64,000 bases of DNA. It comes from Pseudorhodobacter sp. MZDSW-24AT. Lineage in GTDB: Bacteria; Pseudomonadota; Alphaproteobacteria; Rhodobacterales; Rhodobacteraceae. The position numbers and the translations under genes are program-made. Position 1 is the first letter of the stretch. Each line of letters begins with the position of its first letter. The DNA lies in contig NZ_PGOI01000012.1 in assembly GCF_002794355.1 (NCBI RefSeq), positions 1 to 64,000 on the forward strand, in the 5' to 3' direction. Below, piece after piece: positions 43,316-53,941 of this stretch. The notes under the pieces were generated by a model, which did not search any database, was not told the DNA's origin, and saw nothing but the letters and a program-made list of their open reading frames with translations.

Positions 43316-45724
43316 TCAATGTGCAGTGGGTGCGTGCGGATTGACATCCGCAGCGCGCCGGGCCGCGGCTGCGGCCTCTTCTGCTGCTTCGTCCCACTCC
43401 ACCGCCTCGGGCTGACGGACCAGAGCCGCCGCCAAAACCTCGCGCACATGCGTCACAGGGATGATCTTCAAACCCTCTTTCACATTGTCCGGGATCTCGG
43501 CGAGGTCCTTCTCATTTTCCTGCGGGATCAGCACAGTCTTGATCCCACCGCGCAAGGCTGCAAGCAGCTTTTCTTTCAGACCGCCAATCGGCATCGCGTT
43601 GCCACGCAGACTGACCTCACCCGTCATCGCGATATCGCGGCGCACCGGTATACCGGTCAGAACCGAAACGATCGACGTCACCATCGCCAAGCCAGCGGAG
43701 GGCCCATCTTTTGGCGTAGCACCATCCGGCACGTGGACGTGGATGTCCATCGTCTCGAATTTAGGCGGCTTCACACCAATCTGTGGGCTGACCGAGCGGA
43801 CGTAAGACGCGGCCGCATCAATCGACTCCTTCATGACGTCGCCCAGTTTGCCGGTGGTTTTCATCCGTCCCTTGCCGGGCAGTTTCAAGGCTTCGATGTG
43901 CAGCAGATCCCCACCAACCGAGGTCCATGCCAAGCCTGTTACCACGCCAACCTGATCCTCCAGTTCGGCCAATCCGTAGCGGTGGCGCTGCACCCCAAGG
44001 TATTCTTCGACCTTGGGCACATCGACCGCGACCGTCTTGGTCTTCCCCTTCAGGATTTCGGTCACCGCTTTGCGGGCGAGTTTGGCAATCTCACGCTCGA
44101 GGTTCCGCACACCGGCTTCACGGGTGTAGTACCGGATCGTATGCGTCAAAGCAGCATCGTCGACCGAAAACTCACCTTTCTTCAGACCGTTGGCAGCAAT
44201 CTGCTTTGGCAGCAGGTGCTGCCGGGCGATCTCGCGCTTTTCGTCTTCAGTATAGCCCGCCAGCGGAATGATCTCCATGCGGTCCATCAAAGGCCCGGGC
44301 ATGTTATAGCTGTTGGCCGTGGTGATGAACATCACGTTCGACAAGTCGTATTCCACCTCAAGATAATGGTCCACGAAGCTGCCGTTCTGTTCCGGATCGA
44401 GCACCTCGAGCAGGGCCGATGCCGGATCGCCGCGGAAATCCTGACCCATCTTGTCAATTTCATCCAGCAAGATCAACGGGTTGTTGGTCTTGGCTTTTTT
44501 CAGGCTTTGGATGATCTTGCCGGGCATCGACCCGATATAGGTCCGACGGTGGCCGCGGATCTCGGATTCGTCACGCACCCCGCCCAAGGAAATGCGGATG
44601 AACTCCCGCCCTGTCGCCTTGGCCACCGACCGCCCCAACGAGGTCTTGCCGACGCCCGGAGGGCCAACAAGGCACAGGATCGGGCCTTTGAGCTTGGCCG
44701 AGCGCGCTTGGACCGCCAGATATTCAACGATGCGCTCCTTGACCTTTTCCAGGCCAAAATGATCGGCATCCAGAACCTTCTGGGCCGCGCCAAGATCCTT
44801 CTTGACCCGCGACTTCACATCCCATGGCACGCCAAGCAGCCAGTCAAGATAGTTGCGCACCACCGTTGCCTCTGCGCTCATCGGGCTCATGGCCTTGAGC
44901 TTCTTGACCTCGGCATCTGCCTTTTCACGCGCTTCTTTCGACAGTTTGGTGGCTGCGATCCGCGCTTCAAGTTCCGCAATCTCGTTCTGGCCATCCTCGC
45001 CATCACCCAGCTCACGCTGGATCGCTTTCATCTGCTCATTCAGATAATACTCGCGCTGCGTCTTCTCCATCTGGGTTTTGACGCGCGACTTGATCTTTTT
45101 CTCGACTTGCAGAACGCTCATCTCGCCCTGCATATGGCCGTAAACCTTTTCAAGCCGCTCGGAGACGTCCAGTGTTTCCAGCAAGGCCTGCTTTTGCGCG
45201 ACCTCCACCCCGAGGTGCCCTGAAACGAGGTCGGCCAAACGGGCGGGTTCACGCGTTTCCTGCACTGCCGAAAGCGCTTCTTCGGGGATGTTCTTTTTGA
45301 TCTTGGCGTAGCGTTCAAACTCTTCCGCCACGGCACGCAACATCGCCTCAACCGCGGAGGCATCACCGGGCGTTTCCGACAGCGGAGCAGCCTTGGCTTC
45401 GAAGAAGCTCACATTGTCCATGAATTCGGTGATCTTCACGCGCGTCTTGCCTTCGACCAGCACCTTGACAGTGCCATCCGGCAGCTTGAGAAGCTGGAGC
45501 ACGTTGGCCAGAACGCCCACACGATAGATTCCATCCGTGGCCGGATCATCCACAGTCGGATCAATCTGGCTCGACAACAGGATCTGCTTGTCGTCCTGCA
45601 TCACCTCTTCCAGCGCACGCACCGATTTTTCGCGACCGACGAACAGCGGCACGATCATGTGCGGAAACACCACGATATCGCGCAACGGCAGAACCGGGTA
45701 GCTGGGAGAAAATTGCTCGCTCAT
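43316..45724 (-). CDS. lon: ATP-dependent protease Lon
   Basis: 802 residues, full length. N-terminal substrate domain (PVLPLRDIVVFPHMIVPLF), coiled coil (~190-250), AAA+ domain with Walker A GPPGVGKTS (~355) and Walker B ILLDEIDKM, and the C-terminal protease with Ser in KDGPSAGLAM (~680) and the Lys 43 residues later. It degrades misfolded and regulatory proteins in the cytoplasm. AAGGA lies ten bases upstream of the ATG, and a sigma-32-like promoter lies about 80 bases upstream. Confidence 0.98.
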   Translation of the reverse strand: MSEQFSPSYPVLPLRDIVVFPHMIVPLFVGREKSVRALEEVMQDDKQILLSSQIDPTVDDPATDGIYRVGVLANVLQLLKLPDGTVKVLVEGKTRVKITEFMDNVSFFEAKAAPLSETPGDASAVEAMLRAVAEEFERYAKIKKNIPEEALSAVQETREPARLADLVSGHLGVEVAQKQALLETLDVSERLEKVYGHMQGEMSVLQVEKKIKSRVKTQMEKTQREYYLNEQMKAIQRELGDGEDGQNEIAELEARIAATKLSKEAREKADAEVKKLKAMSPMSAEATVVRNYLDWLLGVPWDVKSRVKKDLGAAQKVLDADHFGLEKVKERIVEYLAVQARSAKLKGPILCLVGPPGVGKTSLGRSVAKATGREFIRISLGGVRDESEIRGHRRTYIGSMPGKIIQSLKKAKTNNPLILLDEIDKMGQDFRGDPASALLEVLDPEQNGSFVDHYLEVEYDLSNVMFITTANSYNMPGPLMDRMEIIPLAGYTEDEKREIARQHLLPKQIAANGLKKGEFSVDDAALTHTIRYYTREAGVRNLEREIAKLARKAVTEILKGKTKTVAVDVPKVEEYLGVQRHRYGLAELEDQVGVVTGLAWTSVGGDLLHIEALKLPGKGRMKTTGKLGDVMKESIDAAASYVRSVSPQIGVKPPKFETMDIHVHVPDGATPKDGPSAGLAMVTSIVSVLTGIPVRRDIAMTGEVSLRGNAMPIGGLKEKLLAALRGGIKTVLIPQENEKDLAEIPDNVKEGLKIIPVTHVREVLAAALVRQPEAVEWDEAAEEAAAAARRAADVNPHAPTAH

Positions 45725-45804
45725 TTCGGGTATCCTTATCTCGGCAGGAAGGTCACGGCCCCGATCATCGGCAGCATCCCGACCTTCCCCTCTCTGGACC
45801 CTCT

Positions 45805-45832
45805 ATCTGGGGGGTCGAAGATGAGCTGTCAA
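45805..45832 (-). promoter_or_regulatory. Heat-shock (sigma-32-like) promoter of lon
   Basis: On the minus strand TTGACA (45832-45827) is followed after 14 bases by CCCCAGAT (45812-45805), against a sigma-32 -10 consensus CCCCATNT (one mismatch). The expected start would leave a leader of about 75 bases before lon. Confidence 0.55.
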
Positions 45833-45994
45833 CCAGGGCAACCTTTCGGCCGGGACAGGCCATCCGATTGCCCACATTCTGCGCCTTGCCGCAGATGGCG
45901 GCAAGTCACATTCCTTTCGCAATTTTGCCCATCGCCAGACCAGCCCGCCTGACGCTTGCCACCGGAGCAGCTTGGGCGACGCGGGGTGTGTTGC

Positions 45995-46585
45995 TCAGTC
46001 GTTGCGCAATCCGGGTTTGAGGTTCAGATCCCCGACCCCAACGTCCAGCGCGCCTTCGATGATGCCGGTGATCGCGGTCTCGATGTGGCCCACGCAGGTT
46101 GGGCAGACCGTGTAGCTTACGAATTCCGGGTGACGGTTGCCGCGTTGAGCCGGATCAAACCAAGGACCGTCAGGCAGATGCACCTTTCCGCAAATCGAAC
46201 ATTTCAGGTTGCGCGCCGCTGGGTCAAATGACCACAAGCCCATCTCTGGTCTGAGCTGAACAGCATCGCGCAGTTCATGCACCATAATCGCACGATCATC
46301 TTTCATGGGCTTGATCGTCAACCGCATGCGGCGCAATTCGTGCGGCGCATCGCAGCGGTAGTCCATTCGAAGGGTGCCCTTGGTGGCGATCACCGCCCGC
46401 ACAAGTTTTGCGACCGCCTCGGTGGTTGGGTCATCTGTGATGTGATCCGTCAACCGCGTCGACAGGACATCGTTGGCCAAAATTGCCCCGCCGCCATTCG
46501 CCATGGCAAAATCGTCCCAATCACCTCCAACCCAAAGGATGCGGAGCGACGAGTCGACCACACAAAAGCAATGCAGAAATTTCAA
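45995..46585 (-). CDS. PAS-like protein with C-terminal zinc motif, function unknown
   Basis: 196 residues, soluble. Residues ~8-110 look like a PAS-type fold (VVDSSLRILWVGGDWDDFA, later YRCDAPHELRRMRLTI with the VHELRDA end). Residues ~130-165 have CSICGKVH and CPTC, a likely zinc site. I do not recognise the family with confidence. A TTG start is used (46585) with GGAC nearby; the frame's true start could be the internal GTG of VVDSS. It sits between tgt (upstream, 216-base gap) and lon (270 bases downstream), all on the minus strand. Confidence 0.6.
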   Translation of the reverse strand: MKFLHCFCVVDSSLRILWVGGDWDDFAMANGGGAILANDVLSTRLTDHITDDPTTEAVAKLVRAVIATKGTLRMDYRCDAPHELRRMRLTIKPMKDDRAIMVHELRDAVQLRPEMGLWSFDPAARNLKCSICGKVHLPDGPWFDPAQRGNRHPEFVSYTVCPTCVGHIETAITGIIEGALDVGVGDLNLKPGLRND

Positions 46586-46800
46586 GCGTCTTGTCCGTCG
46601 TTGCAGGGCGCTGCCTCACCATCTTAGCAGCGCCTTGCAGAAAATGCGCGCACAAGTTTACAGTCTGAGTCATTTTTCAGCGCAGATGCGTCATAACTCC
46701 CGGATCAAAGGCATTCATCCTGTTTCGGGCTCGCAGCATGGGCAAGAAGCACGGCAAATGTGTCAGGTCAAGCAGGCGCCCAGCGCAACGCATCGCGGAC

Positions 46801-48024
<1,224 letters not shown>

Positions 48025-48118
48025 TTATGGATCGGCCGGATGTTAAGCAGGCGGCAATCGCAACCCTGTTAGCTCTCAGAACTGGCCCAAGACTGGGTTT
48101 GCTTCCATGGAGTCCTTG

Positions 48119-48691
48119 ATGCGCCATCTGATCGCTGCCTTGCTGTGCTCCTGCACCCTGCCCGCGCAAGCTACCGAAATTGTCGAACCCGCTGAAAAAG
48201 CCCGTGCCTATATTGCGGCCGCGGTGAAGGGCTGGGCCGCCGACCCGTCGCTTATAGAGGCGGTCCGTGCACAAAACCTTCGCCACAAGATGATGACGCA
48301 GGAAGACATCGACACGCTTGACAGGCAATGGAGGCAAGAGCTGGGGCGATCGCAAAGCCCTTTGATTTCCAGCGTGGTCGACACTGCGGCGTCAGATCTG
48401 CTGCGCGATCAGATTGAACTTTCGGCGGGCTTGATCACGGAAGTCTTCGTGATGGATGCGGTCGGCCTCAACGTCGCCGCCTCCGGGATCACCTCCGACT
48501 ATTGGCAAGGCGACGAGGCCAAATTCACGGAAACCTACCAAAAAGGCGAGGATGGGCTGCACATCAGCGATGTGGAGTTTGACGAAAGTGCGCACCTTTA
48601 TCAGATCCAAGCGTCCTTTAGCCTTTTGGACCCAGAAGATGGCACCCTGATCGGAGCCATCACCGTAGGCCTGAACGCAGAGCAGCTTTGA
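48119..48691 (+). CDS. Periplasmic sensor-like (PDC/Cache-like) protein upstream of a chemoreceptor
   Basis: 190 residues with a Sec signal peptide (LIAALLCSCTLPAQA, cleavage near residue 18). The mature part is a single alpha/beta domain; LITEVFVMDAVGLNVAASG, SDYWQGDEAKFTETYQKG and the ending GTLIGAITVGLNAEQL resemble the last strand and helix of a dCache/PDC ligand domain. It lacks a membrane anchor. Its stop lies 51 bases before a methyl-accepting chemotaxis protein, so it may feed a ligand signal to it. The start at 48119 has GGAG seven bases upstream. Confidence 0.72.
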   Translation: MRHLIAALLCSCTLPAQATEIVEPAEKARAYIAAAVKGWAADPSLIEAVRAQNLRHKMMTQEDIDTLDRQWRQELGRSQSPLISSVVDTAASDLLRDQIELSAGLITEVFVMDAVGLNVAASGITSDYWQGDEAKFTETYQKGEDGLHISDVEFDESAHLYQIQASFSLLDPEDGTLIGAITVGLNAEQL

Positions 48692-48742
48692 CCTTCCCGC
48701 TTGAAGGCGCCTTTTCTTGCACACGTACCAAGGACTGACCCC

Positions 48743-51367
48743 ATGTCTCCAATCTCGCCCGTCCGATCTCTTTTTCAGCTGCGCTCGGTCTTCTTGAAGG
48801 CGACTGCGATCACGGCATTCACCGTCGCCGTGGTCGCCGCTGCGGCGGTCTTTCGCAGCAACACCGATACGGATGAATTGCTGCACAGCGCCCTGCGACA
48901 GACAGCAGGATTGCTGACCAACATGGCGGGCCACAGCAGCGGCGGCCCATTGCGCTTTAACAAGCCTGAAGCGGCCAAGATGATAGAGCAGGAGCTTTTC
49001 GAAAGGGTGGGGTCCGACCTGTCGGAAATAATGATGCTGCGCCCTGATGGCAGCGTGTTTTCCCATGCCATCAGACAACCTCAGGCGACAGCAGACGGGG
49101 CTGCCCAAGCTCTGGGCAAGGCGCTGCTGACGAAAATGGCACTCTGGACATCTCAGGGGCACAGCCCCAGCCACAGCGAAGAGCTGATGTTTGACGAGAG
49201 CGGCCTGATTGCGGCGCACCCCGTTTATTTCGGGGCGGAAAGCCAAATGGTGGGGGTCATTGTCACGCGATGGTCTGATGCCCGCATTTTGTCGGAAATT
49301 GCGGAAAATATGCGCGAAAACCTGAAGATTGGTGGTGCGTTTTTCGTGATCATGCTGCTTGCCGCGGCTCTTTGCTTCCGCGTGTTCATCGCCAGCCCCC
49401 TGCGCCGGCTAAACGCGGCGGTGGGGCAAGTTGCCGCTGGCGACTACACCATTGCTGTGCCCGGCCAGCAATCGGGCGACGAAATCGGAGATATCGCCCG
49501 GGCGCTGGAGGGCTTTCGTGCTGACCTCGCCGCGTCCGTCGAGACCACGCGGGTCGGCATGTTCAAAGGGTCGGGCTTTGATGGCGCTTCAGCAGCGCTG
49601 GTGATCACCGATACGGACTTCCGGATTCTCTTTGCCAATGGCGCTGCACAAAATCTCATCAGCAGCGAATTCGCTACCGGCAATGGTGTCAGCCTGCTGG
49701 GTCGCTCGATCACGACCCTCAGTCCGGCGTTGGCGGGGCTGGCCGGACATGTGGGGGGAAGCCTTCCTCGGCAGATCAGCTTTGCAAATGGAAACCAGCT
49801 GTTTGAAGTCTCCGTCGCTGCCGTAACCGACAGCGCCACAGCCGTCACAGGTTATGTGATGGAATGGCGCATGACGACGCAAGATCGGCGAAATGCAGCG
49901 GTGTTGTCGGCCATTGATGCCGGACAATTGCGTGCAGAATTCAGCAAATCCGGAAAAATCGAGGCCGCCAACGAACAATTCGCCGCTCTGTTCGGTCAGT
50001 CGGCCGGCAGCATCACAGGGCGGGATTGCCGCTCCGTTCTGACTTTTGAAAGCGCGTCCATGGGCGATCTGTGGACTGTGCTGCACGCGGGCGAGGCGGT
50101 GGCAGGGCTTTTGCATCTGGCACTCCCCGGTGGCAGTAAGGCTTTGCTGGATGCAAGGCTGACACCGGTCAAAGACAAGGACGGTCAAAGCCAATCCTTT
50201 CTTCTGCTCGGAACCGATGTGACGCGCCGGCACATGGAACAACGCGAAGCCGAAGAATTGCGCCGGTCAATGGACGCAGCGCAGGCCAAGGTTGTCGATG
50301 CCCTGCGTGCCGCACTGGCGCAACTGTCGAATGGAGACCTGACAGCAATGTTGAGCGGACCGTTTGATGCACGCTATGAAGACCTGCAGGCCGATTTCAA
50401 TGACGCCACCCATCAATTGCGAGCAGCACTGTCGGACGTCGTAGAAAGTTCGGCGGCCATTCGGGGCGAAGTGGCGGACATCAGCAGCGCTGCAGAAAAT
50501 CTCAGCCGGAGAACCGAACAACAGGCCGCAACGCTTGAACAAACATCCGCAGCGCTGGATCAGATGACCACTTCAGTCAAATCCACCGCAGAAGTGGCCA
50601 ATCATGCCAACAGCAAGGTGGAAGAAGCCAAGCAGAATGCTGAAGTTTCAGGTCAGGTGGTGCGCGAGGCGGTTTCCGCCATGGGAGAGATCGAGCAAAG
50701 CTCATCAAAGATCTCACGCATCACCTCGGTTATTGACGAGATCGCTTTCCAGACCAATCTTCTTGCGCTCAATGCGGGGGTTGAGGCTGCGCGGGCGGGC
50801 GAAGCTGGGAGGGGCTTCGCGGTGGTGGCTTCGGAAGTCCGGGATTTGGCACAACGCTCATCAGAAGCCGCACGCGAAATTGCAGGGCTGATCACCGCCT
50901 CCTCGGATCAGGTCAAACGCGGCGTCAGTCTGGTGGCAGAAGCCGGACGCAGTCTGACGGGCATTCAGGCAGCCGTCGGGGAAATCCACGGTCTTGTGGC
51001 GGACATCGCGGGATCTGCGCGCGAGCAGTCCAATGGAATCACAGAGCTGAACACGGCCGTCAAACATCTGGATCAGGTGACCCAACAAAACGCCGCGATG
51101 TTTGAGGAAACGTCCGCCGCCTCGCAGTCTTTGAACCGGGCAGCGACAGCGCTGACGGAGACCACCCAGCGCTTCACTCTTCAACAGCGCAACACTGCGG
51201 ATCGGACTTTGCGCCGCGCGGCAAGCCGAACGGCTGAATCTTGGCAAGCGTCACAGGCAGAAACCAAGATCGCCTCTGCGCCTGTGCAAGTTGCCCGAAA
51301 ATCCGGAGGAGCGCGCTCTGCTCCTGCCAAACAAACCAGCCCTGCGGACGATTGGGAGGATTTCTGA
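48743..51367 (+). CDS. PAS-containing methyl-accepting chemotaxis protein
   Basis: 874 residues. TM1 (~17-36), a periplasmic domain (~37-195), TM2 (~196-216), HAMP (~217-265), two PAS-like domains (~275-400, ~405-505), a second HAMP-like segment (SNGDLTAMLSGPFDARYEDL) and the signalling coiled coil with the tip ITSVIDEIAFQTNLLALNAG (~660). The very C-terminus is DWEDF, resembling the NWETF pentapeptide that tethers CheR/CheB. AAGGA precedes the ATG at 48743; the open frame reaches 48701. It likely responds both to periplasmic and cytoplasmic cues. A terminator follows. Confidence 0.93.
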   Translation: MSPISPVRSLFQLRSVFLKATAITAFTVAVVAAAAVFRSNTDTDELLHSALRQTAGLLTNMAGHSSGGPLRFNKPEAAKMIEQELFERVGSDLSEIMMLRPDGSVFSHAIRQPQATADGAAQALGKALLTKMALWTSQGHSPSHSEELMFDESGLIAAHPVYFGAESQMVGVIVTRWSDARILSEIAENMRENLKIGGAFFVIMLLAAALCFRVFIASPLRRLNAAVGQVAAGDYTIAVPGQQSGDEIGDIARALEGFRADLAASVETTRVGMFKGSGFDGASAALVITDTDFRILFANGAAQNLISSEFATGNGVSLLGRSITTLSPALAGLAGHVGGSLPRQISFANGNQLFEVSVAAVTDSATAVTGYVMEWRMTTQDRRNAAVLSAIDAGQLRAEFSKSGKIEAANEQFAALFGQSAGSITGRDCRSVLTFESASMGDLWTVLHAGEAVAGLLHLALPGGSKALLDARLTPVKDKDGQSQSFLLLGTDVTRRHMEQREAEELRRSMDAAQAKVVDALRAALAQLSNGDLTAMLSGPFDARYEDLQADFNDATHQLRAALSDVVESSAAIRGEVADISSAAENLSRRTEQQAATLEQTSAALDQMTTSVKSTAEVANHANSKVEEAKQNAEVSGQVVREAVSAMGEIEQSSSKISRITSVIDEIAFQTNLLALNAGVEAARAGEAGRGFAVVASEVRDLAQRSSEAAREIAGLITASSDQVKRGVSLVAEAGRSLTGIQAAVGEIHGLVADIAGSAREQSNGITELNTAVKHLDQVTQQNAAMFEETSAASQSLNRAATALTETTQRFTLQQRNTADRTLRRAASRTAESWQASQAETKIASAPVQVARKSGGARSAPAKQTSPADDWEDF

Positions 51368-51380
51368 TCTCAAACGAAAA

Positions 51381-51412
51381 CCCCAGCCCCCTGAGGAGGG
51401 CCGGGGTGTTTT
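51381..51412 (+). terminator. Terminator of the chemoreceptor gene
   Basis: CCCCAGCCC pairs with GGGCCGGGG (one mismatch), followed by TGTTTT, 14 bases after the stop. Confidence 0.75.
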
Positions 51413-51455
51413 GTGACGCGATGCACCCTAAAGCAATCAGCAGGTCTGAGCCTGA

Positions 51456-52022
51456 TCAGTCCTTGGCGCGACCGACATAAGAGTAATCTTCGGTGTTGAT
51501 CTCGATCCGGGTCCCTGCACCAATATGTGGTGGCACCATCACCCGCAGCCCGTTTGAGCAGATCGCCGGCTTGTAGGACGAAGACGCGGTCTGGCCTTTC
51601 ACCACAGGCTCTGTCTCGCTGATCTCAACGATCACCCGCTGGGGCAGTTCGATTGCAATCGCAACGCCTTCGAAGGTCCGCAGGTAAACCTTGATCCCAT
51701 CTGTCAGAAACACCTTGTCATCCCCGATCACATCAGGAGACACCGCGATCTGTTCATAGGTGTTCGGCTCCATGAAGTGAAAGCCTTCACCATCCTCATA
51801 GAGGAAATCATACTCGCGCTCATCCACCGTGGCCTTTTCCACCATCTCGGTGGTGCGCCAGCGTTCCGACACTTTCACGCCATCCGAGATCCTGCGCATA
51901 TCGACGCTGGTGGTCGGCGTGCCTTTGCCCGGATGGAAGTTTTCGGCTTTCAGAACGGCATAAAGCTTGCCATCCATTTCAACAACATTGCCCTTACGCA
52001 GCGAGGATGCGATGACTTTCAC
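51456..52022 (-). CDS. efp: Elongation factor P
   Basis: 188 residues, relieves ribosome stalling at polyproline. Domain I opens [20 protein letters not shown] and carries the modification loop HPGKGTP with Lys33 as the site of beta-lysylation. The OB domains end [12 protein letters not shown] start (52022) is used because the family begins there and AAGGA lies 10 bases upstream; the frame stays open to 52070. It is divergent from epmA, the enzyme that modifies Lys33. Confidence 0.95.
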   Translation of the reverse strand: MKVIASSLRKGNVVEMDGKLYAVLKAENFHPGKGTPTTSVDMRRISDGVKVSERWRTTEMVEKATVDEREYDFLYEDGEGFHFMEPNTYEQIAVSPDVIGDDKVFLTDGIKVYLRTFEGVAIAIELPQRVIVEISETEPVVKGQTASSSYKPAICSNGLRVMVPPHIGAGTRIEINTEDYSYVGRAKD

Positions 52023-52146
52023 GGTCAGGTTTTCCTTGTGGTTTGTGAGGCCGAAGGATAGCCCCGGCACCGATTGACTGCGCGCCTAACGCATCTGGAT
52101 GGAAAATTCAACGCAGAGCGCGCAAAAAGACGGGGGAACTGTCACC

Positions 52147-53196
52147 ATGCAAAATCAACGTGAATGGTGGTCTGCCGCCCATCATGCCGACCGCCGCCCC
52201 ATACTTCTGGCGCGCAACCGGATACAGGCCGCCCTGCGCACGCATCTGGCGGGAGAAGACTTTGTCGAGGTAGACCCGGCCTGTTTGCAGATCAGCCCCG
52301 GCAACGAAACCCACCTGCATGCTTTTGGCACAAAGGCGATTGGCAACGACGGCCTGCCGCACCGGATGTACCTGCACACAAGCCCCGAATTCGCGATGAA
52401 GAAACTGCTGGCGGCAGGCGAAAGCCGAATTCACACCTTTGCTCATGTTTGGCGCAACCGCGAACGGGGCGCATTGCACAGCCCGGAATTCACCATGCTG
52501 GAATGGTACCGTGTCGAGCAGGATTACACGACACTGATGGCAGACTGCCTGCGCTTTCTGCAGCTTGCGGCACAGGCCGCCGGTGCGAGTCAGTTGCAGT
52601 TTCGAGGCGCGCGCTGTGATCCGTTCGCCCTGCCAGAGCGGCTTTCCGTGGCCGAAGCGATGCAGCGCCATGCGGGGGTTGATCTGCTCTCAACCGTGCA
52701 AGCGGATGGAACGGCAGATCGTGCGGCCTTGGCATGTCAGGCGGCAGCGGCGGGCGTGCGTGTGGATGACACCGATACATGGTCGGATGTGTTCAGCCGC
52801 TTGCTTGCAGACCGGGTAGAGCCGCATCTGGGCCACGGTCGCCCGACCTTGCTGGACCGCTATCCGGTGGTTGAGGCAGCATTGGCCCGCCCCTGCGCCG
52901 ACGATCCCCGCGAAGCGGAACGCTTCGAGCTTTATGCCTGCGGGGTGGAACTGGCCAACGGATTTGGCGAGTTGACCGACCCCGAGGAGCAACGGCGCCG
53001 ACTCACTGCGGAAATGGAAGAGAAGGCCCGTCTTTATGGGGAGCGCTATCCGCTGGACGAAGACTTCCTTTGTGCTCTGGCCCATATGCCCGATGCCAGC
53101 GGTTGCGCCATGGGCTTTGATCGTCTGGTCATGCTGGCGACCGGGGTTTCGCGGATTGACAGCGTGATGTGGACCCCGGTGGCTGCGCCGAACTGA
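52147..53196 (+). CDS. epmA: Elongation factor P--(R)-beta-lysine ligase
   Basis: 349 residues, a truncated class II lysyl-tRNA synthetase core without the anticodon domain. Motif 2 reads HVWRNRERGALHSPEFTMLEWYR (positions ~112-134), motif 3 is SGCAMGFDRLVMLATG, and the substrate block is GVELANGFGELTD. It attaches beta-lysine to the EF-P lysine. The start at 52147 (MQNQREWW) has GGGGGAA upstream; an ATG at 52099 is an alternative. EpmB (lysine aminomutase) is not adjacent. Confidence 0.94.
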   Translation: MQNQREWWSAAHHADRRPILLARNRIQAALRTHLAGEDFVEVDPACLQISPGNETHLHAFGTKAIGNDGLPHRMYLHTSPEFAMKKLLAAGESRIHTFAHVWRNRERGALHSPEFTMLEWYRVEQDYTTLMADCLRFLQLAAQAAGASQLQFRGARCDPFALPERLSVAEAMQRHAGVDLLSTVQADGTADRAALACQAAAAGVRVDDTDTWSDVFSRLLADRVEPHLGHGRPTLLDRYPVVEAALARPCADDPREAERFELYACGVELANGFGELTDPEEQRRRLTAEMEEKARLYGERYPLDEDFLCALAHMPDASGCAMGFDRLVMLATGVSRIDSVMWTPVAAPN

Positions 53197-53207
53197 CGAC
53201 TGGACAA

Positions 53208-53222
53208 GTTCCCCAAATGTTC
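53208..53222 (+). promoter_or_regulatory. LexA (SOS) box
   Basis: GTTCCCCAAATGTTC fits the alphaproteobacterial LexA consensus GTTC-N7-GTTC exactly, 38 bases before the start of the HMCES/YedK-like gene that heads the mutasome operon. Confidence 0.85.
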
Positions 53223-53260
53223 GCACCCTTAAGATCTGCTCGATTCCGGATCTTACAGGC

Positions 53261-53941
53261 ATGTGCAATCTTTATTCGCAAACCAAAAGCCAAGACGCGA
53301 TGCGCCATGTGTTTGACGGCATCATTCACGACGGAGAAGCGTTCAGCGATCTAACGGGCAACCTGCCACCGATGCCCGACATCTGGCCGGACTACCCGGC
53401 CCCCCTCTTCCGGCACGCCGCCCAAGGGGGCTGGCAGCTTTCGATGGCACGTTGGGGCATGCCGACACCGCCGCAATTTCTGGCAGGCAAGCGCACGGAC
53501 CCCGGCGTCACCAATATCCGCAACCTCGCCTCTCCGCATTGGCGGCGCTGGTTGGGGGTGGGTCATCGGTGCCTTGTTCCCTTCACCCGCTTTGCCGAGC
53601 CCGACACCACCCCCGGCCCCGGCAAGGGCAAACCGGTGTGGTTCGCGCTTGGGAAAGAGCAACCGCTGGGGTTTTTCGCGGGCATCCGCACCGAGTGGAC
53701 GTCGGTGCGCAAACTGAAAGAAGGCGAGGTGACGGTGGATGCCTTCGGCTTCCTGACCTGTGCGCCCAACCGTGAGGTAGAGCGGTTTCACCCCAAGGCG
53801 ATGCCGGTCATTCTGGTGCGCCCTGAAGAATGGCGCATCTGGCTGACCGCTCCCATTGAACAGGCGCTGGAGTTGCAGCGCCCCTTGCCAGATGGCGAAT
53901 TGGATATCGTGGTCGAGGATGCGCATGACCCCTCTGCGTGA
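53261..53941 (+). CDS. HMCES/YedK-like SOS response-associated peptidase (SRAP)
   Basis: 226 residues beginning Met-Cys; Cys2 is the residue that crosslinks to abasic sites in single-stranded DNA after Met removal. Further SRAP residues: Asn in VTNIRNLAS, Glu in RCLVPFTRFAEP and His in ERFHPKAMPVIL. It protects abasic sites in replicating DNA. A LexA box lies upstream, and the stop overlaps the imuA start, so SOS induction together with imuAB-dnaE2 is expected. Confidence 0.93.
   Translation: MCNLYSQTKSQDAMRHVFDGIIHDGEAFSDLTGNLPPMPDIWPDYPAPLFRHAAQGGWQLSMARWGMPTPPQFLAGKRTDPGVTNIRNLASPHWRRWLGVGHRCLVPFTRFAEPDTTPGPGKGKPVWFALGKEQPLGFFAGIRTEWTSVRKLKEGEVTVDAFGFLTCAPNREVERFHPKAMPVILVRPEEWRIWLTAPIEQALELQRPLPDGELDIVVEDAHDPSA

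Noticed and set aside
43304-45223. 639-codon plus-strand frame opposite lon
   Set aside because: Antisense shadow of lon.
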